Positions 28,554-38,487 of a stretch of DNA of 56,664 bases are shown here, one piece after another. How positions within the stretch are numbered: position 1 is the stretch's first letter; each line of letters starts with the position of its first letter. The notes beneath the pieces were generated by a model. It was not told the DNA's origin, ran no database searches, and saw only the letters and a list, made by a program, of their open reading frames with translations. The position numbers and the translations under genes were made by a program. The stretch comes from Sporolactobacillus nakayamae (GTDB lineage: Bacteria; Bacillota; Bacilli; Bacillales; Sporolactobacillaceae): assembly GCF_900113325.1 (NCBI RefSeq), contig NZ_FOOY01000012.1, positions 1-56,664 of the forward strand, written 5' to 3'.

Positions 28554-28633
28554 TTGTAAACATAGGTGAAAGTTGCTATCATGATAAATGGAGCAGATGG
28601 GACATAAAATGACTGTGTGGGACATTTTGAGAC
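28554..28633 (+). promoter_or_regulatory. cggR operon promoter and CggR operator
   Basis: TTGTAA at 28554-28559 and TATCAT at 28577-28582 are 17 bases apart. Downstream, TGGGAC (28598) is followed by six bases, TGAC (28610), four bases, TGGGAC (28618), six bases, and AGAC (28630). This keeps exactly the spacing of the B. subtilis CggR operator CGGGAC-N6-TGTC-N4-CGGGAC-N6-TGTC with few base changes. Confidence 0.85.
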
Positions 28634-28660
28634 CTGTATAGGTCGATCGAGGGGGACGCT

Positions 28661-29686
28661 GTGGAACATTTGCTTGATCTTCAGAAAAGGCTGATCCCCG
28701 ATGTCTTAGACATAATGTCCAGTCGCTACCGTATTCTTCAATCCCTTCATTTTCTTCAGCCAATCGGCAGACGAAGCTTGTCATCCCATTTGGGCATGAC
28801 GGAACGTGTGCTGCGCGGTGAGGTCACGTTCCTCAGCCAGCAAGGGCTAATCCAAATGGCGTCAAGCGGCATGTATCTGACGGAAAACGGAGAAGCCATT
28901 GTCAAGGCTCTTGGAACAGTGATGAAGAACATTTCAGGATTGAGGAACATGGAAAAGCAATTGGAAGAAGTTCTCGGCGTTTCCAAAGTTGTCATTGTCT
29001 CTGGCGACAGTGATCAGTACGCGACAGTCAAGAATGAGATGGGGCTGGCCTGCGTCAAGGAAATCGAACGCGCACTGGGCGCGATCAACATCATCGCGGT
29101 GACCGGGGGCTCAACGCTCGCAGCCGTTGCTGAAATGATGCATCCGCTCAGAAAAGCGCATCAGGATCTCCTGTTTGTGTCGGCGAGAGGCGGTCTTGGC
29201 GAGCGGGTCGAAAATCAAGCGAATACGATCTGCGCCAAAATGGCTGAAAAAGCTGAAGGGCGCTATCATCTGCTCCACGTTCCCGATCAGCTCAGTGATG
29301 AGTCCTATCACAGCTTGATGGAAGAGCCCAGCATTCATCGGGTGTTACAGCATGTCCATCGCGCAACCATCATCGTACACGGCATTGGTGATGCGAAAAC
29401 GATGGCAATTCGCCGGCATTCCGGAGAAGAAATTCTCAAAAGGGTCGACACGGAACATGCTGTGGCCGAGGCTTTTGGCTATTTCTTTGATCAGACGGGC
29501 CGCGTCATTCATAAGGTTCAGACCATTGGTTTGCAATGGGAAGACCTGTTCGGCGCGCACTCAGTGATTGCCGTGGCCGGGGGCAAGTCTAAGGCTGAGG
29601 CAATTCAGGCTTACTGCAAGAAAGGTCCGGATTCTGTGCTTATCACGGATGAAGGAGCAGCGCAAGAGATTTTAAAAAATTTCTAA
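28661..29686 (+). CDS. cggR: central glycolytic genes regulator CggR
   Basis: 341-residue repressor of the SorC/DeoR family, as long as B. subtilis CggR (340). An N-terminal helix-turn-helix (about 25-75, with RSLSSHLGMTERVLRGEV) precedes a sugar-phosphate isomerase-like effector domain (about 90-335, with AVTGGSTLAAVAE). Fructose-1,6-bisphosphate relieves DNA binding in B. subtilis, turning on the operon when glycolytic flux is high. The start is GTG at 28661 after GAGGGGGA. It is the first gene of its own operon, so it represses itself. Confidence 0.95.
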   Translation: MEHLLDLQKRLIPDVLDIMSSRYRILQSLHFLQPIGRRSLSSHLGMTERVLRGEVTFLSQQGLIQMASSGMYLTENGEAIVKALGTVMKNISGLRNMEKQLEEVLGVSKVVIVSGDSDQYATVKNEMGLACVKEIERALGAINIIAVTGGSTLAAVAEMMHPLRKAHQDLLFVSARGGLGERVENQANTICAKMAEKAEGRYHLLHVPDQLSDESYHSLMEEPSIHRVLQHVHRATIIVHGIGDAKTMAIRRHSGEEILKRVDTEHAVAEAFGYFFDQTGRVIHKVQTIGLQWEDLFGAHSVIAVAGGKSKAEAIQAYCKKGPDSVLITDEGAAQEILKNF

Positions 29687-29710
29687 ACCATTTAGGAGGT
29701 CATTATTAAC

Positions 29711-30718
29711 ATGACAGTTAAAGTTGGTATTAACGGTTTCGGACGTATCGGTCGTCTTGCTTTTAGAAGAATTCAGGATGTTCCTGAATTGGAAGTTGTT
29801 GCGGTTAACGACCTGACAGACCCAGCAATGCTCGCAAACCTGCTCAAATATGATACAACTCAAGGCCGTTTCAATGGCGAAGTTAAAGTTGAAGACGGCT
29901 ACTTCGTAGTTAACGGCAAGAAAGTTAAAGTTCTCTCACAACGCGACCCAGCTGAATTGCCTTGGGGCGAACTCGGCGTTGACATCGTTCTTGAATGCAC
30001 AGGCTTCTTCACATCGAAAGACAAGGCTGAAGCACACATCAAGGGCGGCGCTAAGAAGGTCGTTATCTCTGCTCCTGCTAAGGGCGACTTGAAGACGATT
30101 GTATTTAACGTAAACAATGATTCACTCGATGGTTCAGAAACCGTTATTTCCGGTGCTTCTTGCACAACGAACTCCTTGGCTCCTGTAGCTAAAGTATTGA
30201 ACGACAAATTCGGCATCGAAAAAGGCTTGATGACAACGGTTCACGCTTACACAGGCGACCAAATGACTCTTGACGGCCCGCACAGAGGCGGCGACCTTCG
30301 TCGTGCACGTGCCGCTGCTGAAAACATCGTACCTGCTTCTTCAGGTGCTGCTGCAGCCGTTGCTCTTGTTATTCCTGAATTGAAAGGCAAATTCGACGGA
30401 TCTGCTCAACGTGTTCCAGTTAAATCTGGTTCTGTAACGCTGCTTTACGCAACGCTTGCTAAGAACACGAGTGTAGAAGAAATCAACGAATCGATCAAAG
30501 CCGCAGCTAACGAAACGCTTGGCTACAACGAAGATCCGATCGTTTCTTCTGACGTAATCGGCATTACTTACGGCTCTCTGTTTGACGCAACTCAAACAAA
30601 GATTCTTGATGTAGACGGCAAGCAACTCGTTCAGGTTGTTGCATGGTATGACAATGAAATGTCTTATACTTCACAACTTGTACGTACGCTCGAATACTTC
30701 GCAAAACTTGCAAAATAA
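29711..30718 (+). CDS. gapA: glyceraldehyde-3-phosphate dehydrogenase, NAD-dependent glycolytic type
   Basis: 335-residue enzyme converting glyceraldehyde-3-phosphate to 1,3-bisphosphoglycerate. The Rossmann start is [10 protein letters not shown]. The active cysteine is C151 in SGASCTTN. The NDLTD stretch near residues 33-37 is typical of NAD-using glycolytic GapA rather than gluconeogenic GapB. AGGAGG precedes the ATG. Its codon use looks biased toward highly expressed codons (GTT, GCT, GAA), unlike flanking genes. A terminator follows, giving gapA more transcript than the downstream genes. Confidence 0.97.
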   Translation: MTVKVGINGFGRIGRLAFRRIQDVPELEVVAVNDLTDPAMLANLLKYDTTQGRFNGEVKVEDGYFVVNGKKVKVLSQRDPAELPWGELGVDIVLECTGFFTSKDKAEAHIKGGAKKVVISAPAKGDLKTIVFNVNNDSLDGSETVISGASCTTNSLAPVAKVLNDKFGIEKGLMTTVHAYTGDQMTLDGPHRGGDLRRARAAAENIVPASSGAAAAVALVIPELKGKFDGSAQRVPVKSGSVTLLYATLAKNTSVEEINESIKAAANETLGYNEDPIVSSDVIGITYGSLFDATQTKILDVDGKQLVQVVAWYDNEMSYTSQLVRTLEYFAKLAK

Positions 30719-30750
30719 GGATTGCCTAACTTTTTGAATAGAACTTGAAT

Positions 30751-30781
30751 AGCGGAAACCTTAGTTGTTTCCGCTTTTTTT
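30751..30781 (+). terminator. intrinsic (partial) terminator between gapA and pgk
   Basis: Perfect stem AGCGGAAAC/GTTTCCGCT with a 7-base loop and seven T residues. No clear promoter lies between it and pgk, so it probably acts as an attenuator within the operon. Confidence 0.75.
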
Positions 30782-30862
30782 ACGAATACTGTTCTTATCA
30801 ATGGAGGTTTGGACTGCAGCCTTTCCTCCAGGTGATGAAATAAAGTGAAAGAGGGTCTAGGC

Positions 30863-32050
30863 ATGGCAAAGAAAACCATTAAAGACATTGATGTTAAAGG
30901 CAAGAAAGTATTCTGCCGCGTTGACTTCAATGTTCCGCTTAGTGGTACGACGGTTACGGACGACACACGTATTCGTGCGGCGCTCCCAACCATTAACTAT
31001 TTGATCGAAAACGGCGCGAAAGTCATTCTTGCGTCTCACCTCGGACGCCCGACAGCAGAAGACAAGGATTCCTTCAAAATGGATCCTGTAGCGAAACGCT
31101 TGAGCGAATTGCTCGGCAAACCTGTCGCAAAGACTGACCAAGTTGTCGGACCGGAAGTTGACGCAGCTGTTGCGAAATTAAACGCAGGCGACGTTCTTCT
31201 TCTTGAAAACGTTCGTTTTGAAAAAGGCGAAAAGAAAAACGATCCGGAACTTGCAAAAGCATTTGCTGCGCTTGCAGATGTTTATGTAAACGACGCATTC
31301 GGTTCTGCTCACCGCGCGCATGCGTCAACAGCAGGCATCGCTGACTATCTTCCTGCAGTTGCAGGCTTCCTTCTCGAAAAGGAATTGAAAATTCTCGGTG
31401 CTTCTCTTGAAAATCCGAAACACCCGTTCACAGCTATCATCGGCGGTGCGAAAGTTACTGACAAAATCGGCGTTATCGAAAACCTGCTTGATAAAGTAGA
31501 TACGCTGATCGTCGGCGGCGGACTTTCCTACACGTTCGTAAAGGCTCAGGGCTACGAAATCGGCAAATCTTTGCTTGACAAAGATAAGCTGGATCTCGCT
31601 AAGAAATTCCTTGCTTTGGCTAAAGAAAAAGGCGTTAATTTCTTAACACCTGTTGATACGGTCATTGCTGATGAATTCTCTGAAACAGCAAACAAAGACG
31701 TTGTCGATATCGACAAAATGCCTGAAGGCTGGCTCGGCGTTGACATCGGACCGAAGACGATTGCTCTCTATTCCGAAGCAATCAAAAAATCCAAAGTTGT
31801 TGTTTGGAACGGACCAATGGGTATCTTCGAAATGGAACCTTATGCGAAAGGTACAGAAGCGATTGCACAAGCACTTGCTGATGCAACCGACGCAACAACA
31901 ATCATCGGCGGCGGCGATTCCGCGGCAGCTGTTGAGAAGTTCCATCTTGCAGACAAAATGACGCACATCTCGACCGGTGGCGGCGCTTCTCTTGAACTGA
32001 TGGAAGGCAAAGTACTTCCTGGCGTTGCCGCACTTGATGACGCTGAGTAA
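30863..32050 (+). CDS. pgk: phosphoglycerate kinase
   Basis: 395-residue two-domain enzyme making ATP from 1,3-bisphosphoglycerate. The N-domain has RVDFNVPL and SHLGRPT, the C-domain [17 protein letters not shown] and the nucleotide-binding [12 protein letters not shown] near the end. Length equals B. subtilis Pgk (394). The ATG at 30863 is preferred over one six codons upstream because GAGGGT lies just before it and [14 protein letters not shown] aligns with family N-termini. Confidence 0.97.
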   Translation: MAKKTIKDIDVKGKKVFCRVDFNVPLSGTTVTDDTRIRAALPTINYLIENGAKVILASHLGRPTAEDKDSFKMDPVAKRLSELLGKPVAKTDQVVGPEVDAAVAKLNAGDVLLLENVRFEKGEKKNDPELAKAFAALADVYVNDAFGSAHRAHASTAGIADYLPAVAGFLLEKELKILGASLENPKHPFTAIIGGAKVTDKIGVIENLLDKVDTLIVGGGLSYTFVKAQGYEIGKSLLDKDKLDLAKKFLALAKEKGVNFLTPVDTVIADEFSETANKDVVDIDKMPEGWLGVDIGPKTIALYSEAIKKSKVVVWNGPMGIFEMEPYAKGTEAIAQALADATDATTIIGGGDSAAAVEKFHLADKMTHISTGGGASLELMEGKVLPGVAALDDAE

Positions 32051-32103
32051 ATCTGGACAAGATAATTTAAGAAATAACCGCAAGAAAGGGTAGGTGTCCA
32101 TTC

Positions 32104-32865
32104 ATGTCACGTAAACCGATTATTGCCGGAAACTGGAAAATGAACAAAACAGTTAAGGAAGCAAGCGAATTCGTTGAAGCAGTTAAGAATAAAGTTCCGG
32201 CTGCCGACCTCGTTGATTCCGTTGTCGCTGCTCCTTTTCTCGCCTTGGACCGCATTGTTGCGGACGCAAAAGGCTCAGATCTGAAAATCAGCGCTGAGAA
32301 TGTTCACTTTGAAGAATCCGGTGCATTCACGGGTGAAGTAAGCCCGGTTATGCTCGAAGATCTAGGCGTTCAGTATGTAATCATCGGCCACTCTGAAAGA
32401 AGAGCGATGTTTGCTGAAACGGACGAAACAGTTAATAAAAAGGTACTTGCATCATTCGCTCATAAACTGACTCCAATCGTTTGCGTTGGTGAAACGCTGG
32501 ACGAACGTGAAGGCGGCAAATGGCAATCCGTTGTCAAGAACCAAGTAACAAAAGCATTTGCAGGTGTTCCGAGTGATCAGGCATCTGATGTTGTTGTTGC
32601 TTATGAACCAATCTGGGCAATTGGTACTGGCAAATCTGCTTCCGACGAAGATGCGAACGAAGTTTGTGCGTATATCCGTGCAACGATTGCTGATCTTTAT
32701 GATGAAGCAACGGCTGCAAAAGTTCGTATTCAATACGGCGGCAGCGTAAAACCGGCAACAATCGCCGGACTGCTCACTCAATCGGATATCGACGGCGCGC
32801 TTGTCGGCGGTGCCAGCCTGCAACCAGAATCTTTCCTTGCTCTGCTTGACGCAGTAAAAGGCTGA
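32104..32865 (+). CDS. tpiA: triosephosphate isomerase
   Basis: 253-residue TIM-barrel enzyme interconverting dihydroxyacetone phosphate and glyceraldehyde-3-phosphate. Substrate-binding NWKMNK is at residues 10-15, the catalytic histidine in IIGHSERR, the catalytic glutamate in [13 protein letters not shown], and the phosphate-binding YGGSV and GGASL loops follow. GAAAGGGTAGGTG precedes the ATG. In B. subtilis the next gene would be pgm; here eno follows directly. Confidence 0.97.
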   Translation: MSRKPIIAGNWKMNKTVKEASEFVEAVKNKVPAADLVDSVVAAPFLALDRIVADAKGSDLKISAENVHFEESGAFTGEVSPVMLEDLGVQYVIIGHSERRAMFAETDETVNKKVLASFAHKLTPIVCVGETLDEREGGKWQSVVKNQVTKAFAGVPSDQASDVVVAYEPIWAIGTGKSASDEDANEVCAYIRATIADLYDEATAAKVRIQYGGSVKPATIAGLLTQSDIDGALVGGASLQPESFLALLDAVKG

Positions 32866-32982
32866 GGTTTGCAGTTAATACATGAAATGAATTGGTGTGA
32901 GACCGTCCGTTATCGTCCGGACATAGCGCTCGGTTTTCAGTACACCATATAAAATTTATATGATAATAAGGAGAGATAATGA

Positions 32983-34266
<1,284 letters not shown>

Positions 34267-34283
34267 TTTTATTTAATCAATTG

Positions 34284-34315
34284 CCCCCGCTGAATAACTC
34301 AGCGGGGGTTTTTGT
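34284..34315 (+). terminator. intrinsic terminator after eno
   Basis: Perfect 10-bp stem CCCCCGCTGA/TCAGCGGGGG with loop ATAAC, then TTTTTG. Confidence 0.9.
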
Positions 34316-34321
34316 TTTACT

Positions 34322-34360
34322 GTGGCAGCGAACCGACTTGTTGGGTTTTGCTGCCATTTT
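34322..34360 (+). terminator. second terminator-like hairpin after eno
   Basis: TGGCAGC/GCTGCCA outer stem with an inner AACC/GGGTT stem, then TTTTTC. It could back up the eno terminator. Confidence 0.6.
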
Positions 34361-34531
34361 TCATAGTGAAAATATTAAATTAGTACCTTTACATAGGAGC
34401 AGGTAACATGTAAAATAATCTCTACAACATAAAGGTAAATAGAGAAAATCGGAGTATAAAATTCTGAAAACAGAGAAAAATAATACCCTTTGCGTTGTGT
34501 TATTAAGGATGCACAGAAGGAGATTTTAAGG

Positions 34532-35950
34532 ATGAGTTTATTTAGAAGGTTATTCAGAAAGAAGTCGATGGAGTACACGATCAATCAGGCAAGGGGTGAG
34601 AGTGGGCTTCAGAAAGCGATGGGCGCTTTCGACTTGACGATGCTTGGTGTTGGGGCCGTCATCGGTACCGGTATTTTCGTTATGACCGGTATTGTCGCAG
34701 CCAATAATGCGGGACCTGCTATTATGTTGTCCTTTGTTTTATCAGGAATTGCCTGCGCGTTTGCCGCATTATGTTACGCAGAATTTGCGTCGATGATACC
34801 TGCATCGGGTAGTGCTTATACCTATAGCTATACCGTATTCGGTGAAGTTTTTGCATGGATTCTCGGTTGGGATCTAATTTTGGAGTATGGTCTTGCGTGC
34901 TCGGTTGTCGCAAGTGGATGGTCCGCGTATTTTCAGGAATTGATGAGAGGATTCGGTCTTAATTTGCCAACCGCCATCAGCGCCGCTTTTAATCCCGGCA
35001 ATGGGACGTACGTTGATGTAATGGCGACGGTAATTGTTCTGCTGCTCTCAGTAGTCCTTCTTACCGGCGTGAAGCAATCTACTCGAATTAACGATATTGT
35101 CGTTCTTATAAAAATTGGTGTCGTTTTACTGTTCATCGTTGTCGGTGCGTTTTACGTGAAGCCTTCGAACTGGACACCTTTTATGCCATTTGGTTTTAAC
35201 GGTGTGATTAAAGGAGCGGCAACAGCGTTTCTTGCTTACATTGGTTTCGATGCCGTGTCGTCTGCTTCCGAAGAGGTACGTAGGCCTCAGCGTGACATGC
35301 CAATCGGTATTCTCTCATCGCTCGGCGTATGTATGGTTCTCTATATTGCGGTTTCCGTTGTCTTAACAGGCATGGTTCCGTACACCGAATTGAATGTTGG
35401 TGATCCGGTTGCCTTTGCACTTCGCTTTGTTCATCAAAATTGGGTTGCCGGTTTTGTGTCACTCGGGGCAATTCTTGGTATCACAACAGTGCTCTTCGTT
35501 ATGATGTATGGACAGACGCGACTTTTCTTTGCGATCAGCCGTGATGGTTTGCTGCCGAAATCAATTGCCAAACTAACGAAGAAATCGAAAACACCGGTAT
35601 TCAGCATTCTCTTGACTTGGGGGATGGCGACGGTATTTTCTGCGCTGATACCGCTTGATGAACTTGCTGAGCTTGTTAACATCGGCACACTGTTCGCGTT
35701 TATCGTCGTTTCGATTGGCGTTGTCGTGCTCCGTGTCAAACGTCCGGATGTCAAAAGGAATTTTAAAGTGCCCTTCATCTATGTGACGCCATTCCTCGCT
35801 GTTCTCTCATGCGGTTTTCTAATGATCAATCTGTCGGGACAGACCTGGATTCGCTTCTTAATTTGGTTCGCTATCGGACTGGTTATCTATGTGCTTTTTG
35901 GATTTAGGCACAGTGTACTTGGCAAGCTGAAAAGGGAGCAAAATCAATAA
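34532..35950 (+). CDS. APC-superfamily amino-acid permease (cationic amino-acid transporter type)
   Basis: 472-residue permease with about 12 membrane segments. The N-terminus RKKSMEYTINQ and the segment TMLGVGAVIGTGIFVMTG (about 40-57) are typical of the CAT group; AFLAYIGFDAVSSASEEVRRPQRDMPIGI is the conserved cytoplasmic loop. B. subtilis relatives include YfnA, YhdG (BcaP) and YkbA-type permeases; the substrate cannot be told from sequence. The ATG at 34532 follows GAAGGAGAT. It stands alone between terminators. Confidence 0.88.
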   Translation: MSLFRRLFRKKSMEYTINQARGESGLQKAMGAFDLTMLGVGAVIGTGIFVMTGIVAANNAGPAIMLSFVLSGIACAFAALCYAEFASMIPASGSAYTYSYTVFGEVFAWILGWDLILEYGLACSVVASGWSAYFQELMRGFGLNLPTAISAAFNPGNGTYVDVMATVIVLLLSVVLLTGVKQSTRINDIVVLIKIGVVLLFIVVGAFYVKPSNWTPFMPFGFNGVIKGAATAFLAYIGFDAVSSASEEVRRPQRDMPIGILSSLGVCMVLYIAVSVVLTGMVPYTELNVGDPVAFALRFVHQNWVAGFVSLGAILGITTVLFVMMYGQTRLFFAISRDGLLPKSIAKLTKKSKTPVFSILLTWGMATVFSALIPLDELAELVNIGTLFAFIVVSIGVVVLRVKRPDVKRNFKVPFIYVTPFLAVLSCGFLMINLSGQTWIRFLIWFAIGLVIYVLFGFRHSVLGKLKREQNQ

Positions 35951-35981
35951 TCTATGAGTAAATTGAATGGAAATAATTCTG

Positions 35982-36010
35982 GAAAAGGACAAATGTTCTT
36001 TTCTTTTTTT
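35982..36010 (+). terminator. intrinsic terminator after the permease gene
   Basis: GAAAAGGA/TTCTTTTC stem (one G-T) with loop CAAATG, followed by seven T residues. Confidence 0.7.
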
Positions 36011-36047
36011 GTGTCAATGTCATAAATCACAAAAATCGAACTAATTG

Positions 36048-36086
36048 TTGCCGGTTTGCGTCAAAATAGTTGACCCAAGCCGGCAA
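36048..36086. promoter_or_regulatory. long near-perfect palindrome upstream of tatA
   Basis: Two 17-base arms (36048-36064 and 36070-36086) pair with one mismatch around a 5-base loop AATAG; the outer arms are TTGCCGG/CCGGCAA. No T tract follows on either strand, so it looks more like an operator or mRNA structure than a terminator. Confidence 0.5.
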
Positions 36087-36175
36087 TAATGCGATGATCA
36101 AAACGGATACAGTATGATTCATACATTCATTCGTGCGAACTTAATTGATATACATAGAATAAAGAGGTGTTTGCC

Positions 36176-36394
36176 ATGGGATGGGCAGGTATTGGGCTTC
36201 CAGGACTCATATTAATCCTTGTTATTGCACTCGTGATCTTCGGACCGTCCAAGCTTCCGGAAATCGGAAAGGCGTTTGGAAAGACGCTGAAGGAGTTTAA
36301 AAAGGCGACGCAAGGTTTGGGTGATGATTCGGATTCGGAAAATAATAAGACAACTGTGGAAGCAGAGAAGACAAGCATCGAGAAAAAGGGCTAA
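36176..36394 (+). CDS. tatA: twin-arginine translocase subunit TatA
   Basis: 72-residue protein with one N-terminal membrane helix (about 6-23), the [10 protein letters not shown] hinge and an amphipathic helix ([17 protein letters not shown]), then an acidic, disordered tail. TatA oligomers with TatC move folded proteins carrying twin-arginine signals. The ATG at 36176 is preferred over a GTG at 36167 that lies within AGAGGTG. It precedes tatC by 14 bases: a minimal TatAC system without TatB. Confidence 0.94.
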   Translation: MGWAGIGLPGLILILVIALVIFGPSKLPEIGKAFGKTLKEFKKATQGLGDDSDSENNKTTVEAEKTSIEKKG

Positions 36395-36408
36395 GGAATT
36401 GGTGATGG

Positions 36409-37155
36409 ATGACTGAAAAAAAGATGTCGCTAATTGAGCACTTTAATGAGCTGCGAAAACGACTCATTTCCATTTTTATCGTCTTTGTTACAAGTGCCGC
36501 CGTGATGCTTTTTTTCACTAAGCAGGTCTATCTTTGGCTCGTGTCTGATTTGGGTGTTACGAACAAACTGGCTGTACTCGGACCGACGGAGATTGTTAGC
36601 GTTTATTTCCTGATCGCGGGCGTTGTTGCGATCGCTGTGACGATTCCTTTTGCCGCATGGCAGCTATGGCTGTTTATTGCCCCGGCGTTGTCCGTAAAAG
36701 AACGCAAAGTGACGCTTTCATATATTCCAGCGATTTTTTTACTGTTTATCGCAGGCATTGTCTTTGGGTATGAAGTTGTCTTTCCTAATATCCTTCATTT
36801 CCTGCTTGGGATGAACGACGGTATGTTTGATGTTCTCTTTACAACGGATCGTTATTTTCGCTTTATGATTAATGTCGTTTTGCCATTCGGAATCCTTTTT
36901 GAATTGCCGGTGATCGTTGTGTTTCTGACGAATCTTGGTATTCTGACTCCGATACGTATGAAGAAAATGCGTCGAATCGCTTATTTTGTACTTATCGTGA
37001 TTGGCGTTGTTTTATCACCACCCGATTTCGTATCCGACACGGTCATGTCTATTCCGCTGCTTCTCCTGTATGAGATTTGTGTGACCGTCGCGTCAATCAC
37101 TTACAGACGGAAGATGCATCGCAAGCGAACAGCCGAAGAGCAGATAAGTGATTGA
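36409..37155 (+). CDS. tatC: twin-arginine translocase subunit TatC
   Basis: 248-residue polytopic protein with six membrane segments that binds twin-arginine signal peptides. The N-terminus carries the conserved EHFNELRKRLI, and FGILFELPVIVVFL and LSPPDFVSDTVMSIPLLLLYE are classical TatC blocks. AAGGAATTGGTGATG precedes the start. The gene lies directly after tatA and no Tat substrate is recognised beside it. Confidence 0.96.
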   Translation: MTEKKMSLIEHFNELRKRLISIFIVFVTSAAVMLFFTKQVYLWLVSDLGVTNKLAVLGPTEIVSVYFLIAGVVAIAVTIPFAAWQLWLFIAPALSVKERKVTLSYIPAIFLLFIAGIVFGYEVVFPNILHFLLGMNDGMFDVLFTTDRYFRFMINVVLPFGILFELPVIVVFLTNLGILTPIRMKKMRRIAYFVLIVIGVVLSPPDFVSDTVMSIPLLLLYEICVTVASITYRRKMHRKRTAEEQISD

Positions 37156-37269
37156 TTTGTCGCCTTCATTAGAAAAATCATTTTCGGTTTGTTGCTCTTG
37201 ACGCCACGGTATGGTACATTAAAACTAATGACTGAATGAACGTTGATTAGAAGATTGGGGTACACGACG

Positions 37270-37503
37270 ATGCATACATTTTTGTTAACGGTAATGATTA
37301 TCTCGGCTGTCATTGTTATTGGTCTCGTATTAGTTCAAAGGAGCCAGGGTGACGGATTGTCCGAGGCAATTACCGGCGGTGCGGAGCAATTATTCAGCAA
37401 ACAAAAGGCGAGAGGTATCGAAGTCGGCATTAAAAGGCTGACCATATTTTTCTCAGTCGTCTTCTTTGCTTGCGCATTTTTGATTGGCTATTATTTTAAA
37501 TAA
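37270..37503 (+). CDS. secG: preprotein translocase subunit SecG
   Basis: 77-residue protein with two membrane helices (about 3-22 and 55-76) linked by the conserved QRSQGDGLSEAITGGAEQLF. SecG assists SecYE-SecA export. Its order before the esterase and rnr matches B. subtilis secG-yvaK-rnr. The ribosome binding site is weak (GATTGGGG). Confidence 0.93.
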   Translation: MHTFLLTVMIISAVIVIGLVLVQRSQGDGLSEAITGGAEQLFSKQKARGIEVGIKRLTIFFSVVFFACAFLIGYYFK

Positions 37504-37518
37504 ATGCCATGAGGATGA

Positions 37519-37545
37519 AACCGGAGCGAAAACTCCGGTTTTTGA
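37519..37545 (+). terminator. intrinsic terminator after secG
   Basis: AAACCGGAG/CTCCGGTTT stem with a short AAAA-type loop, then TTGATTT. Confidence 0.75.
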
Positions 37546-37718
37546 TTTACTCTGCAAAGATAGCTTGAAATTCAGCAGCGCGCCAACGATCGAGCGAAAC
37601 TTTCTGTTTCCTTTAGACCAAACCCAAGATATAGCGTATAATGTATTTGGAAGAAGATGCCTTTTTACCTAATTGCGGTATCTACTGTTTGGATTTTCGA
37701 TTAGGGGATGAGGGAAGA

Positions 37719-38468
37719 ATGGAACTAAGGCGTCCAAAACCTTTTTTTCTAGACTCCGGACCACGCGCCGTACTGCTTCTCCATGGGTTTACGGGTAATT
37801 CAATTGATGTCCGACATTTGGGACGCTACTTGCATCAGCGCGGATACACATGCTATGGCCCGATTTATTCCGGTCATGGCGGCGCCCCTGAGGAATTGCT
37901 TCAGACCGGTCCCGATGATTGGTGGCGCGATGTCCAAAATGCCGTCGCTTTTTTACGGCGGCACGGTCATCCCGAGATTGCAGTTTGCGGTCTTTCACTT
38001 GGTGGGGTATTTTCACTCAAAAGTGGTTACACTTTTTCAGTGAAGGGTATTGTTCCGATGTGCGCGCCGGCTTATTCCGATAATAGAGATCGACTTCTTA
38101 ACGGTACCATCTCCTTTGCGCGAACATACAAGCAATATCAGGGGAAAACCGAAGCGGCGATTGCCGCGGAATTGGCGGATTTTAAAACGAAAATTCCGAC
38201 TGTTCTTGATCCATTAGGCGAACTGATTGACGAAGTGAGGGAGAATAGCCGAAGAATCTCCACCCCCGCTTTAATCGTTCAGGCACGTCAGGATGAAATG
38301 ATTCCAATGAATAGTGCGCAGTACTTTTATGAAACCATTCAGTCTGCGGATAAGCATTTAAAATGGTATGAAAATTCAACTCATGTAATTACGTTAGGAA
38401 CAGAAAAAGTGCAGCTGCACCAGGATATCTATGCGTTTCTTGAAAGCCTAGATTGGTCTGTTTCCTAA
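37719..38468 (+). CDS. est: carboxylesterase of the Est30/YvaK type
   Basis: 249-residue alpha/beta hydrolase closely resembling Geobacillus Est30 and B. subtilis YvaK. The oxyanion-hole motif HGFTGN is at 22-27, the nucleophile S93 in GLSLGG, the acid in ARQDEMIP and the histidine in STHVITL. No signal peptide, so it acts in the cytoplasm on short-chain esters. The ATG at 37719 follows GAGGGA; the upstream open frame (to 37641) lacks family similarity. It ends 20 bases before rnr. Confidence 0.93.
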   Translation: MELRRPKPFFLDSGPRAVLLLHGFTGNSIDVRHLGRYLHQRGYTCYGPIYSGHGGAPEELLQTGPDDWWRDVQNAVAFLRRHGHPEIAVCGLSLGGVFSLKSGYTFSVKGIVPMCAPAYSDNRDRLLNGTISFARTYKQYQGKTEAAIAAELADFKTKIPTVLDPLGELIDEVRENSRRISTPALIVQARQDEMIPMNSAQYFYETIQSADKHLKWYENSTHVITLGTEKVQLHQDIYAFLESLDWSVS

Positions 38469-38487
38469 GGACAGGGAGGTATACGAC

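Noticed and set aside
30801-30848. Fifteen-codon frame before pgk
   Set aside because: Too short, and no ribosome binding site; the GGAGG/CCTCC arms there are more likely an mRNA stem.
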